A stretch of 64,000 nucleotides of DNA from Lytechinus variegatus (GCF_018143015.1 NC_054748.1:16371356-16435355); one strand, 5' to 3'; shown: positions 44,685-56,051, counted from the first letter of the stretch. Numbers and translations are program-made. Notes: generated by a model from the sequence alone, not told the origin.

Positions 44685-45185
44685 AAAGGGGAAGTTCACC
44701 CTGACAAAAAGTTTATTGTAAAAATAGCAGAAAAATTAATGAAAAATATTGCCGAAGGTTTGGGAAAAATTCATCAAATAATCAAAAAGTTATTAGAATT
44801 TCAATTATTTGATTTGTGACGTCATATGCGAGCAGCATTCCTACATAGCGAATGGTAAAAAATCAATGAAATGTCATTTTCTCAGAAAATTGTAAATGGT
44901 TTTCACTGTAACTTTTGTATATCAATAGACAAATCGTTTCACACCCGATCATGAATAGAAAACAAAATTTAGTCATCAGGAACCATACAGAATTTGAAAT
45001 TTATGCATTTTATATTACATAACACATGGGACAGCTGCTCGTTTATGACGTCACAAATCCAAAACTTTGAACTCTAATAACTTTCTTACTCTTTAACGGA
45101 TTTTCCTCAAACCTTCACCAATATTTTTTACTATTTTTTCTGCTATTTTTACAAGAAAGTTTTCTTCAGGGTGAACTTCCCCTTT
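44685..45185. mobile_element. MITE, AGGGGAAGTTCACCCTGA family, copy 1
   Basis: Left AAAGGGGAAGTTCACCCTGA, right inverse TCAGGGTGAACTTCCCCTTT. Arms of about 150 bases include GTGACGTCATATGCGAGCAG and GTTTATGACGTCACAAATCC. TTAA is present at both junctions. Copy 2 is at 49743-50243. Confidence 0.92.
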
Positions 45186-45667
45186 AAGAAATTTCGGTTT
45201 TTCTGTATTTTTCTCTCAAGGTTGATGGGGGGTCCATGTAAATGCACTTGGAGGATTTTTTTTTTACTTAAATGTTTGTCAGAAAACTTTTAGCAAAGAT
45301 TTTATTCTGATTTTTTTTTTAAAAGGTGGTTTCAGCAGAAACAGAAAGAAATGTGCATGTAATACGGACACCTGTGACCAAATCTTTTAAATCAAGAAAG
45401 CTTGTAGGTATACTCCGATTCCAAGCTGAAAATAATGTGATTTGAAAAGACAAAGTAAAATCAGATAAAAGTAAAATCAAATATTTAACCGAAATCGGAC
45501 AAAGAAATACAAAGTTATGTAATTAATTTCCATATGTGTGTTAAAACAGTTCTTTGCATGTCCTCATGAATATTTGAAATTGTATTTACTCAATTTTTTT
45601 CCATTAAGATTTTTTAATGTAGTGATGACTGATTTGATGCCTAAAGTATACGCTGCTGCAACTGCAA

Positions 45668-45740
45668 GTGCCGTGGCCGAGTGGTCTAAGGCGCCTGACT
45701 ATACATGGAAAGTCTGGGGTTCGATCCCCAGCCGCGGCAC
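45668..45740 (+). other. tRNA-like sequence (Ser/Leu-like boxes), probably not functional
   Basis: It has a perfect A box TGGCCGAGTGG and B box GGTTCGATCCC, and ends GTGCCGTGG and CCGCGGCAC that pair over nine bases. It is 73 bases long without the long variable arm expected of Ser or Leu tRNAs, and neither a normal anticodon stem nor a clean T stem can be drawn. A tRNA pseudogene or SINE head is the best reading; RNA polymerase III transcription remains possible. Confidence 0.5.
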
Positions 45741-45753
45741 CTATGTGAGTAAA

Positions 45754-46308
45754 GCCAGCCTGACACTTGCACGATTTTGTGTCACGCATTGGCACGACTC
45801 AAGTCGTGCCAATGCGCAAACTAGTCGTGAACTGGCGTGAAGTGTGCGTAAACACGCCGTGACTGCGTGCCATGTCGGGACGAGAATTTTGAAATGTTCA
45901 AAATTTTGGTCACGACAAAATTTAGCGACCGGGTCGTGTACTATGCGCAAACTGTTCGTGAACTCGGGACGATGTGGGAGGATGCGTGCCAGTGCGTGGC
46001 AGTGCGCGCCATGCCACGACTAACTCGAATAGTTCACGAACAGGTCGAGTTCACGAATAGTTCAGCACGACACCATTCGGATTGCACAAACTCGTCATGC
46101 CAATGCGGGAAGTGCGTAAACTATGCGCAAACTGCGTGAACTCGTCGTGCCAGTTCGTGTGTTAATGTGGACACTGACGGGCATGCATTCGTGAACTATT
46201 CGTGAACTCGTCGTGAACTGTGCGTGAACAAGTCGTAAACAGTGCGGGAGCCTCACAGTTCGTGCCCCAAAATGACACGACTTGCCACGATTTTAGTGTC
46301 AGCCTGGC
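45754..46308. mobile_element. 555-bp element with GCCAGCCTGACACT inverted ends
   Basis: Left GCCAGCCTGACACT and right AGTGTCAGCCTGGC are inverted with one mismatch; the next 15-20 bases also pair (GCACGATTTTGTGTCA against TGACACGACTTGCCACG). The interior is made of degenerate CGTGAACTCGTCGTG-like words in both orientations and is richer in GC than its surroundings. There is no transposase. It begins 13 bases after the tRNA-like sequence. Confidence 0.7.
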
Positions 46309-46494
46309 ATAAGACATTTAATCGACAATGCTCGTTTATTCGTGAGCAAGGTATCTAATTGACAGTGCTCTTTTTTTCTTGCATTCAAATTAATGAAAAT
46401 GCTATACGCATTCTTGGTAACTATTGGGGGCACTTGTTAAAAAAATACTTTGCTACAAGGGATATCATGATATTATGATTATGATTTCGTGTAA

Positions 46495-46735
46495 TGAAAT
46501 AAGAAAGAAGAAAATGGGGACATGACATCATCAGCCCATCGTGAATATTTATCAAGGTACGCACATATTAACTGTTTTCACAAAATATTGCTAAAATTTA
46601 AAGGTCAATAACTTCGTCATTTGTTATCCGATTTTAATGAAATTTTCAACATTTTGCTTGATGAATTTTACTCTTTTTATTCAGATGTAATTATTTTCAG
46701 CCCGGAGTACCCCTTTGATTTAAAATTTGATACAA
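46495..46735. mobile_element. Partial MITE related to the AGGTCAAGTCCACC family
   Basis: Contains TGACATCATCAGCCC, TAACTTCGTCATTTGTTATC, CCGATTTTAATGAAATTTTC and ends CCCGGAGTACCCCTTTGA, a diverged right half. Confidence 0.5.
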
Positions 46736-47715
46736 AAGAAAAGTTAGATCGCTTGTACTATAACACATACTTTTTTCTCTCATTTGAGTATATATTAAAA
46801 CTTTAAAAATGAATGAACATTAGATTAACCAGAACTGAATGAAGACTGTAAGCACTAAAGTACTTTAACTACACACAAAAAACAAGAACTAGTTTCCATG
46901 AGTAAAATCGTTTGCTACTCACGGCTACTCATGGAACCGAGTGCCTTTTATTCGAATATTACGTATTTTTACTTCAGAATCTGTGTTTCTGTTAAAAGTT
47001 ACATCCGCTCTTCCAGTATACTGGTACTCGTTTTTATTTTTTTCTTGAGTATCCCTACGCGATAAGCACGTTAAACAAATGTGCAAAGTGAGTTTCTTTT
47101 CAATTTGGTACGGCTTGGTGGATGAACGGGTAAAAACACTAACAATCGAGTGAAGTGAGAATTGCTGAGTAATACTGTAATTCAGTAGATGAGTTAACCA
47201 CGGCAGTCTCGGGGTCTCATGAAAGTCTTTACGAGTAATTTTATTGGATATGAGTAATTTCACATATTGCGTCCGGTACGGCTACTCAGATCACGAGTAC
47301 AATCTTCAGGCCAGCCAGGCCATGTGGATGGAGCTACCCAGGCGCCAGGCCGGTGGATGGAGGTCGCTCTGCGGGTATCGATCGGCTGCGAACATGTGGA
47401 CGGTGTATGAGAAGATTTAAAGGCCTACCCGTTACAGAAGTTTTGGGCTTTTTTGGGGTGAGTTTTACGTGTTCTTTTTATTTGTTTGGGAAAGTGTTCC
47501 ATATGCACCCCCACCAAAAACTGTGTGTTTGCTTTATAGATAAAAATATAGCTTCATTAGCTTGAGCCTTGAATCCGGCATGATACGTGATGCCTAACCC
47601 AGGCCAGGGAGCTCCCTCCCGCGTACCGATAGCTAGTGGGCGGGCCGGAACTCCGTGAGTTGATGCCATGGCATGGACTGGTTCTCTGGCTACGACCCAA
47701 TATGATATGATGGTG
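46736..47715. other. Intergenic, no gene supported
   Basis: Bases 47300-47420 and 47560-47700 are less AT-rich and have short open frames, but none has a recognisable domain or convincing splice signals. Confidence 0.35.
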
Positions 47716-48155
47716 GCCCAAGTCTGCGCACCTAACACTTTGAGTTAAGATTTAACATGTATTACTTCTTATTTCACAAAATCTTTCAGTCGATAATGTT
47801 CCTTACATCCATGACATCATAATAAGTTAGTGTGCCAAATTGTATATCTCATAAAGATTTGAAAGAATGTAGGATTTTCTTGGAACCTTGGGAAGTCATT
47901 TTCAGATTGAAAAAAAAAATGGTACCCCAGGCCCATGTCTGCGCACTCATTCACTTTGCACACGATTCAGGGATTTTGATGACAAAGGCAGCATTTTGAG
48001 GCTGTCACATGAAATGCCCTGAATTCAATATTTTTCCTTCATTTTGAGTCAGATTTTTTCATACCTAGTATTGGCTATTGCATGTGTAAAGTTTGTGCTT
48101 GTTGTGTATCTTTTAGTAGAATTGCGCAGATACGCGGGTGCGCAGACTTGGGATT
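47716..48155. mobile_element. Non-autonomous DNA element with CCCAAGTCTGCGCACC ends
   Basis: CCCAAGTCTGCGCACC at 47717 and its exact inverse GGTGCGCAGACTTGGG at 48139 bound about 440 bases. A related internal word GCCCATGTCTGCGCAC lies at 47932. No coding capacity. Confidence 0.65.
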
Positions 48156-48249
48156 GGGAGACCGCACAGACATGGGGGAACTGACCACTGCCAAGATGTT
48201 AACCCAGGGAGCCCAGCTAGGGCTCACCGTGCGTTTACTCATACTCACG

Positions 48250-48650
48250 GGACTAGGGTACATGTAGATTGTGGTCACAATAACTTGGAAATGAAAGTGT
48301 GAAAACATAAATTGTGCTCTTCCACAATTATGTGGATTAAGGTCAATCATGTGGCAGTATCCTGACATCTATGATCTAGGCACAGACTGGAAGCACAGAC
48401 TGGAACCTCAAAAAACGAAAAGTTCTCTATAGTTTGATCCCAGTCTCAATCGGCCATTTTTTGTTATGAATTTTGAAAGAATTAGGAGAGGTATCATGAC
48501 AGGACTTTTTTAAAGGTTCCAGTCTGTGCCTCTATGTCGGGATACTCCCTCATGATAGATTCATCCATATAATAGTGGAAAGCCTAAGTGCATAATGTCT
48601 GTTTCACAATTTTATTTCCAAGTTATTGTGACCACAATCTACCCTACATG
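48250..48650. mobile_element. MITE with ACATGTAGATTGTGGTCACA ends
   Basis: GTACATGTAGATTGTGGTC, CAATAACTTGGAAATGAAA at the left faces TTTATTTCCAAGTTATTGTG and GACCACAATCTACCCTACAT at the right (48605-48650). An inner pair, GCACAGACTGGAACCT (48391) and AGGTTCCAGTCTGTGCC (48515), makes it a long double hairpin. Confidence 0.75.
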
Positions 48651-48655
48651 TCTGT

Positions 48656-48750
48656 GAATATGAGGAAATGCAAGGTGATGTTTGTGTGAGCAATGTGACA
48701 TTTGCATACACATTGCTCACACACACATCACCTTGCATTTCCTCATATTC
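48656..48750. other. Near-perfect 42-bp hairpin
   Basis: Arm 48656-48697 (GAATATGAGGAAATGCAAGG onward) and arm 48709-48750 are inverse complements with a single mismatch and an 11-base loop. It starts six bases after the preceding MITE. It could be the core of a MITE or a precursor of small RNA. Confidence 0.85.
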
Positions 48751-48833
48751 TCAGATGTAGAAAGGGCAAAAATTTGTGAGTCTCACTCTCATTGAATGAG
48801 ACTTGTCAACTAGCCTGCTTATTGTGCTAATAA

Positions 48834-49602
48834 TACCCCTTTCACAAACCCATCCTCCAATTATCCGCCTAAGACTAAGAGTAATGCAGATAATTTAATG
48901 AAAATTGCATTCACAAACTCCAAAAAATAATTGCACTATTTTTTTACAAGCGCCCGACCTGAAAAAGGCAAGTAATTGTCATGGCAACTGCACACGCCCC
49001 CTCTAATAATAATAATAAAAATAATAATGGTGGCTACTTATATAGCGCACAGGTCCACCTTTTGGTGCTCATGGCGCTTCAAGGAAAATGAACACAAAAC
49101 ATAACAGCAATAGAAAACAAACAAGAATAGAATTTGAATTCCCCTGAATAAACAAAATATTAAACTGTTAATGGGAGATTAAATAAGTTTTCAACTGGGA
49201 CTTGAATGTTTGTGTTGATGAAATTTGGCGTAATTGGATAGGCAGTTGATTCTATAGCTTTGGTCCTATAACAGAGAATGCATGGTCCCCCCATTTGTGT
49301 TTTGTTCTGGGTGTCTGGAGCAATAGAGCATCAGATGATGAGCGAAGACTACGTGAAGGCTGATATTTTGAGATGGGGTTGTGTTGGAAAAGGGTGATCT
49401 TTTGTGACCGCACCATGGCAATTATCCGCATTACCGGTACTTTGGAAATGCGTTCACAAAGTCAAAATCTGGTCCCGATGCTGCTATTATGCAGATATAA
49501 TTGCAGCATCGAAATAATGCAGATAACTCTGGTCCCGCTCCGATTTTACCACCAAATTATGCGAATATTATCCACATAATTGGGTTTGTGAAAGGGGTTT
49601 AG
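48834..49602. mobile_element. MITE with CCCCTTTCACAAACCCA ends, split by another repeat
   Basis: Left ACCCCTTTCACAAACCCA and right TGGGTTTGTGAAAGGGGTT are inverted; subterminal AATTATCCGC and GCGAATATTATCC also pair. The middle (about 49005-49410) belongs to a different repeat, so the original MITE was roughly 360 bases. Confidence 0.8.
49005..49410. mobile_element. Retroelement tail-like insertion within the MITE
   Basis: Begins with an AATAAT run, then GGCTACTTATATAGCGCAC and TGGTGCTCATGGCGCTTC, words shared with the tail of the SINE at 42782. It continues with unassigned sequence to TTTTGTGACCGCACC. It is probably a minus-strand SINE or LINE 3' part. Confidence 0.5.
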
Positions 49603-49742
49603 TCGGTTTGGCTCTGTGACTAGCAAACTTCTAGTGCTCAGCCTCAGGCAGGTTGAGATGAAAGAGGTGTACCGGTAATTAATAAGTTCTGTTTGCACTG
49701 TTTATTGATAAGTTTTATTTGTTTAGGGGTGGAATTACCCTT

Positions 49743-50243
49743 AAAGGGGAAGTTCACCCTGACAAAAAGTTTATTGTGAAAATAGCAGAAAAAATAATAA
49801 AAAATATTGCCGAAGGTTTGAGAAAAATTCATCAAATAATTAAAAAGTTATTAGAATTTCAATTATTTGATTTGTGACGTCATATGCGAGCAGCATTCCT
49901 ACATAGCGAATGGTAAAAATTAATGAAATGTAATTTTATCAGAAAATTGAAAATGGTTTTCACTGTACCTTTTGTATATCAATAGACAAATCATTTCACA
50001 CCCGATCATGAATAGAAAACATAATTAAGTCATTATGAACCATAAAAAAATTGAAATTCATGCATTTTATATTACAAACACATGGGGCAGCAGCTCGTTT
50101 ATGATGTCACAAATCCAAAAACTTTGAACTCTAATAACTTTCTTATACTTAAACGGATTTTCCTCAAATCTTCACCAATAATTTGTACTATTTTTTCTGC
50201 TATTTTTACAACAAAGTTTTCTTCAGGGTAAATTTCCCCTTTA
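49743..50243. mobile_element. MITE, AGGGGAAGTTCACCCTGA family, copy 2
   Basis: Same ends, arms and length as 44685-45185, with roughly five percent differences by eye. Confidence 0.9.
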
Positions 50244-50500
50244 AATGTTGCTGCATGTACACTGCTATGGTACAAGACAACTCTCCAATCATTTATCAAA
50301 CTGTGAGTCTAGAGTTTTAGGTCCACCGGTAAATGCATGGGGCTATATGTAATTGTCTAGATGCACCTGGCTGTTTAGGTGAAGATATTATTTTAACTGA
50401 GTGCAGTTAACTTTAGCTGTTTGATTGATATTTTTTCTTCCAGGTAACAATGCAGTCTGTTGTGTCCAAGATGCATTCATGAATTTGACACTGTTTTTAG

Positions 50501-52147
50501 ATGTATCAGTGCCCAAGATGTCTCTATCAGGGTGTCCGCTTACGGAAACTTGTGAACCATATTCGCAGTATTCATAGTCATGAACCAGATTTCTTCCTTG
50601 TTTGTGGAATCCAAGGTTGTCAGAGATCTTATAAGGTATTTTCTTCATATATCACTCACCTCAATCGGCACCATAAAGAGGAGTTCGCTTCATCTGTAGA
50701 TGTACATGAAGTGTCAACAGAAGCACATGACAAAAATTCAGAACCTCTCCCTGAAACTGGACAAGTTCCAACTGATTTGCACTGTGATTCTATTGATGAT
50801 GAACCTGTTGATGTTGAAAGATCAGTAGCTCTGCTTATATTGTCTCTTAGAGAAAAGCATAAATTGCCTTTATCAACTGCAAATGCTATTCTCCGGGAAA
50901 TTTCTGAATTGTGGCGCATTCATGAACATCACCTTACATCAAAATTCCAAGAACTATTAGCACATCATCCACATGAGCTTGACCAGTTCAATATATCAAG
51001 TGATGTACTACATCATCTGTCAGCATTGTCATCAGAGCATGAACAATTGAAGTACTTTCGATGTAGTCTCGGTTTGGTTGAGCCTCAAACTCATAAACTA
51101 AATATCAATTCAAATGATACATTGCAGTATGTACCAATTATTGATTCACTTCAGTGCCTTCTTAAGCATAATGATGTTTTGGCTCATGTACTGAATTTCA
51201 AGTATGGCCCTCAAGAAGGAAACCATTTTGTTTTGACAGACTTTTGTGATGGATCACTTTACAAAGAAAACCCTTTATTCCAGACAAATGATCCAACCAT
51301 TCAGATAATTTTATATCATGACGATTTCCAGATCACTAATCCATTAGGATCAAGGCCTGTGAAAATAAGTGCATTTTACTATGTCTTAGGAAACCTAGAT
51401 AGCTGCTTCCGCTCTACACTTCAAGTCATACAGCTTGCATGTTTATGCAGAAGTGAACTTGTAAAAAAATATGGGTATGGTTGTATTCTGAAACCAGTTA
51501 TTCGTGATCTAAAGATATTAGAAAAAGATGGCATCAGTGTGAATATCAATGGTTCCTCTCTCACAGTCAGAGGGACTTTAAGCTTTGTAGCATGTGACAA
51601 TCTTGCTGCCCATGCCATTGGTGGATTTGTTGAGAATTTTGTTGCAAATCGCTTCTGTCGGCAATGTATGTGCACAAGAATTATTCTTAAGAATAATCAC
51701 ACACCAAGTCAGCTATCTAAAGTAAAAGAAAGATGCATTGAAGGGTATGATCGACAAGCGGATCTAGTAGCAGATGACAAAAGCCTAATATCTGTTTATG
51801 GAGTCAAAGGGAAATCTCCCCTTAATGAACTTCAATACTTTCATGTCATAGATGGATTACCCCCTGACCCTGCCCATGACCTCTTGGAAGGTGTGTGCCC
51901 TTGGTTGTTGCAAAAAATACTTACAAATCTGAAGGATCAGAAAATCCTAGATATTTCTGACATTAATGCTGTTCTAACTACATTTAAGTATAAAGGGAGT
52001 GACAAGGTAAACCGTCCATCAAAGTTCTTGTCAGTCACCAATATCAAACAGACCGCTTCTCAAATGTGGAATCTGATGAGATTTTTTGCGTTGCAGTTTT
52101 CCTCGTACATACAGGCTGACAATGAATCTACATGGGAACTGTTGTAA
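50501..52147 (+). CDS. C2H2 zinc-finger protein, probably DNA-transposase-derived, 548 aa
   Basis: ATG at 50501 directly follows an acceptor-like CTGTTTTTAG, so a 5' untranslated intron is likely. Two C2H2 fingers open the protein: Cys4, Cys7, His20, His25 and Cys35, Cys40, His53, His57. A low-complexity linker follows (about 60-105), then a long globular region with PVKISAFYYVLGNLDSCFRS, GTLSFVACDNLAAHAIGGF, a Cys cluster FCRQCMC and GLPPDPAHDLLEGVCPWLL. The LPPDxxHDLLEGV string and the CDN...GGF pattern recall transposase-like proteins spread in fish and invertebrate genomes (EnSpm or KDZ-like is my guess). No terminal inverted repeats were found and the frame is intact, so it may be either a young element or a domesticated gene. 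Possible donor GTAAAG overlaps the stop, so the last exon may lie further on. Confidence 0.75.
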   Translation: MYQCPRCLYQGVRLRKLVNHIRSIHSHEPDFFLVCGIQGCQRSYKVFSSYITHLNRHHKEEFASSVDVHEVSTEAHDKNSEPLPETGQVPTDLHCDSIDDEPVDVERSVALLILSLREKHKLPLSTANAILREISELWRIHEHHLTSKFQELLAHHPHELDQFNISSDVLHHLSALSSEHEQLKYFRCSLGLVEPQTHKLNINSNDTLQYVPIIDSLQCLLKHNDVLAHVLNFKYGPQEGNHFVLTDFCDGSLYKENPLFQTNDPTIQIILYHDDFQITNPLGSRPVKISAFYYVLGNLDSCFRSTLQVIQLACLCRSELVKKYGYGCILKPVIRDLKILEKDGISVNINGSSLTVRGTLSFVACDNLAAHAIGGFVENFVANRFCRQCMCTRIILKNNHTPSQLSKVKERCIEGYDRQADLVADDKSLISVYGVKGKSPLNELQYFHVIDGLPPDPAHDLLEGVCPWLLQKILTNLKDQKILDISDINAVLTTFKYKGSDKVNRPSKFLSVTNIKQTASQMWNLMRFFALQFSSYIQADNESTWELL

Positions 52148-52353
52148 AGTAAACGCATAAGCAATTGTAATTTGTTACCCTGTCCTAGATGCTTGGCAAC
52201 AAAATATTTACAATGTCTGTTTTATTGGGAACATCGTTCTTTTCTCTAACCAATTTAGGGAAGCATATCTCATTTGCACCAATTGCATTGTAATGGTCAC
52301 TATGTGTACATAAGCAGTGTCATTTAGTTGTATGCTGTGTGCTTGCATCTTAG

Positions 52354-52689
52354 GTTGAAAGTGAAGCAAACAAAGACACTCCCCCAGAGACAGAAGAATC
52401 AAAGAAGGACACCTTCAAGAGAGGCAAGTCAAAAGTTCATCCTCATATCAGAGTCACCCGTGGAGACTACAACATCTTCTGCGAAGGTGTCAAAATAGCA
52501 TCTTCTGAATACATACCCGAAATATGGTGCCTTCTTCTTGTCGCATATTTTGTGTATGACCTTGAATACCCCAAGCAGGCACAGAACACCTTTACATTCA
52601 TGGAAGTCAAGCTTTTTGACATCAAAAGAAAAGAGAAACTTCCGCGCTGTACGCATTCCCTTCTGAATGAACTTGCCAAACTGAAATAA
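52354..52689 (+). CDS. Candidate terminal exon, 111 aa, unknown family
   Basis: Acceptor GCTTGCATCTTAG ends at 52353, and the frame is open without ATG until TAA at 52687. It reads an acidic/basic linker (PPETEESKKDTFKRGKSK) then a compact hydrophobic part: IFCEGVKIASSEYIPEIWCL, LLVAYFVYDLEYPKQAQNTF and LLNELAKLK. The YxxDLEYPKxxxNTFxF pattern reminds me of C-termini of short proteins that often accompany transposase-like genes in animals; I cannot name the family. It starts 206 bases after the stop of the zinc-finger protein, so it could be its alternative last exon or a separate gene. AATAAA at 52915 is a candidate polyadenylation signal. Confidence 0.5.
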   Translation, partial: VESEANKDTPPETEESKKDTFKRGKSKVHPHIRVTRGDYNIFCEGVKIASSEYIPEIWCLLLVAYFVYDLEYPKQAQNTFTFMEVKLFDIKRKEKLPRCTHSLLNELAKLK

Positions 52690-54187
52690 TTAAGTTTCAT
52701 ACAAGACTTTTACCCTTGAAGTTATGTAGATTTATTGTGCAGAGAATGCTTCATGGGAACAGCCCAATCTAACTTTCAACTATACTTATTCTTAATCAAA
52801 CAGAACAATCAATGCATATCTTACTCATACTGGGAGTAAATGTAATAAATTGCTGACATTCTTTCAAAAGTGAACATAAAGCAACACTGAGGAATAACCC
52901 TTGCAGTTACTCCAAATAAAAATTTCTGTTAAATAATAGAATTAACCATTTTGCTATAGCCTTCTGTAAAAGGAACCGAATTATAAAGTGCCACATGATT
53001 TCTGTTTTTTTTTCACAAGACCACTTTACCCCATCTTAGTTTTAAACAACTATCTTGTATTTTTGTAACAAGTTGATTTTTTTTTCTCATAGATCCTTGA
53101 TGAAAAGCTATTTTGCACAAATCTGTAATGGTCTTTTTGTTACTGATAATGTTGACAGAGTAATAATGACCTTTTGCCTAAATTTGTTTGTTGGTATTCT
53201 AAGGTTAAAATTTTTGTTTTTGCTTTCGTTTCATTGCCTGGCAATTACAAATGAAAAATTGTAATACAGTGTTTCTTGTTTGATTTCAATGTGGAAAGTT
53301 TCCCAATGTTACTGAAAGTTCTTCTCTTTGTACGCTGTAATCTATTGCTGTGATGGAAGAATTAAGAACGGAAAAGTCAGGATTTGAGGTAGATTCAAGT
53401 TTTTGTTGTATTCTAATATTTATAACATATGAACAGAATACCAACATACTCTAGAAGAGTACATTTGTTTGAAATGTATGGGGAGATCAGCAATATTCTG
53501 ATGCTAATTGGTGTTACTATTGGGAGAATTATGACCCTTCTCCTTAAAGAGTTTAACCAAATCATTTCTGTGTGAAGTTACTCTAAAAGTTGCTGTCAAT
53601 CGTTGCATTATTGTAAGAATGTAAATTGGATAACGTCATACAACTGTACATATAGGACACTCGTTTGCATGCTTTTCTTTAATATTTAAAGCTTCAACAT
53701 GTTATTTAAACTATGTGGTGATAATGTCAAAACATAATGATAATGGCATCTTTTAAAGAAAAAGTGTCTTCTTAATGCCATAATAATTTGTTACATCATC
53801 ATTTTTTTGTGGAAAATCATGATATTTTATTGAAGAAAAGATGTTGAAGAACCATTGAAGAACTTGTTTTGTAGGGAAAATTTGATTCAACTTAATCAAG
53901 AAGAACATTATTCATGGTCATTGACAGCTTTTACATTTCTTGACAATTTTTTCTCAAAGTTGGTTGAATTTCATTCTTAATCAGTTCTTTCTTTTGAGAC
54001 ACCTTGTATATTTGGTTTAGCTTTCCTTTAAACATTGTCTTTCAGTTATGAGTGTTTTACTATAAAATACAATCAGTGTTTTGCATTTTCAATGAATGTA
54101 TTGTATATGGTAATACACCTGTACATATATAACACATGTTTCCTGTTTGCCTTAAGTATGCAAAGATTCAACATAATCTTTATATAT
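52690..54187. other. 3' flank, no gene or repeat recognised
   Basis: AT-rich, unusually free of MITEs for this window. It may hold untranslated sequence of the preceding gene (AATAAA at 52915 and others). Confidence 0.4.
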
Positions 54188-54719
54188 ACAGGGTGGCCCA
54201 GAAAAACGCCCTAATATACTTGCACTATCTCGATTCAAGATTAAATGATATCAAGTGATATAAAGTTTTCTTAGAAAAAAAATCATACCAAAATTGTCCT
54301 AATTGGGTGAGTACTTTTCATTTTAGAGATGTTGACGTGAAGCAATGTAAGATCAACAATTTGTCAATTTCTAAAACTAACATCAAAGAAAGCCACTGCC
54401 CGAGAAGTCTAGGGATTAGAGAACAATACAATCTGCAACAAATGAGCATTATGCAACTTGTTATATTAATTATTGTTCCCCAATTCCTAGTCTACTGTGG
54501 CAGTGGCTTTTGTTTGAAGTTGAAGTTTAAGATATTGGAAAATTGATGATATTACATAGCTCAATGTTAACATCTCTAGAATGAAATGTATTCAATCAAA
54601 TAAGACAAATTTGGTATCATTTTTCTTCTCAGAAAATTCTCTATCACTTGGTATCATTTTATATTGCATCAGGATAGTGCAAGTATGTTAGACCGTTTTT
54701 TTCTGGGCCACCCTGTATA
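54188..54719. mobile_element. Mariner-type MITE (TACAGGGTGGCCCAGAAAAA ends)
   Basis: The left end TACAGGGTGGCCCAGAAAAA and right end TTTTTTCTGGGCCACCCTGTA are inverted and flanked by TA. The inner arms pair over more than 100 bases. The TA target and CAGGGTGGCC ends fit Tc1/mariner-derived elements. No transposase. Confidence 0.88.
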
Positions 54720-55771
54720 AATATATATATATAATATAGTGATACTGAAAAACTAATATAAATTTTGACAGAGAATAGTGATATAAGGATGAATAAGATA
54801 CTGGTGTGATAGCATTACATTCATGTAATATAACTCAGTTAAAAGTGTTATGTTGATAATGTGATAAATTATGTTGGAGCTCCATGTTTGGTAATTATTT
54901 AACATCAGTTTTCATTTTAGATCATGTTTTTGTTATTGGTTTGTTTGTAAGAAAAGATTTCACATGGAAGAGCCATGGTAGAGAAATTGAAAATGAATGA
55001 TGCCAGTAGAGCATTTATACACTGTTGATGCCTTTCTTAATTGTTCTGTTTGCCATATTTTCATGTTCATGAATATTAAACCTCTTTTCTAAACTCAGAA
55101 ATCAAACCAATCTCTGCATGTATTGAATATGTTGAAATTCAATGAGCAAATGACACTGTGAGCACCACTGACCAACGAATGGAAATACCACAAAAATATT
55201 GTTCATTTTTTTCTCAGCATAAAAAATCCATATGTATTGCATCTTGGTGATATTCATGTAAAGCAAAAAACCAATGTTGATCCCATGGATTTCCCATTAC
55301 TATGTCAGTCATGTACACAGTTTGAGTAATGTGATGCACTGATGTGAGTAATGCAATGTATTGGTTTGAGTGATTTGATGCAATGATGTGAGTAGAACTT
55401 GCTTGTGATGAGTTTGTGCAACGTTAACTTACTGACTCTCTGAGTTTGTAAGCGTTACTCACTAGATGAGCTTATGCAATGCACTCAAAACATTTAGTTA
55501 AGTTACTCAATTAATTGAGTTAATTAAATAAACTCATTTGGTATGTCACTATAGTGTCAAATAAAAAATACTCCATTAGGTGCGTTTTCAAAGTAACTTC
55601 ATTGAGTGAAAACACTCATCCATGTGTGTCACTATAGTGTCAAAAATACTTGGACATTTGAGTGTGATTACTAACACATGCAAGTTCTCATTTTTTGTGT
55701 GTAGGTTAACTAGAAGCACTGGCGGATCCAAGGGTATATCGGGATCGTGGCCCACACCCTTTGAGAGCCAT
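54720..55771. other. Intergenic, simple GATGTGAGTAATG words
   Basis: Bases 55315-55560 have loose repeats of GAGTAATGTGATGCA and ACTCA-rich words; the rest is plain AT-rich DNA. Confidence 0.4.
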
Positions 55772-56051
55772 AATGTCCATTTATATAGCGCAGTTTTTAT
55801 ATGCATGTACTCAACTGCGCTATGATACTTGGTATCATTACCCCGGCTGTAGCTGATGAGCCGCCATATTAATAGGCGCTTAAAGCGTTCAAGGAATAAA
55901 TCCTACCGGGTACCCATTCACCTCACCTGGGTCGAGGTGGGCACAATGTGGATAAATTTCTTGCCGAAGGAAATTACGCCATGGCTGGGATTCGACCCCA
56001 CGACCCTCTGTTTCAAAGTCTGAAGACTAATCCACCGAGCTACAACGCTCC
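55772..56051 (-). mobile_element. tRNA-derived SINE
   Basis: The minus strand from 56051 starts GGAGCGTTGTAGCTCGGTGG and has a B-box-like GGGTCGAATCCC. The body CATGGCGTAATTTCC, the word CACCTGGGTCGAGG (plus strand) and the tail with TTATATAGCGCAG match the SINE at 42782. Confidence 0.85.

Noticed and set aside
45668-45740. Functional tRNA-Ser or tRNA-Leu gene
   Set aside because: Boxes are present but the anticodon and T stems cannot form and the long variable arm is missing.
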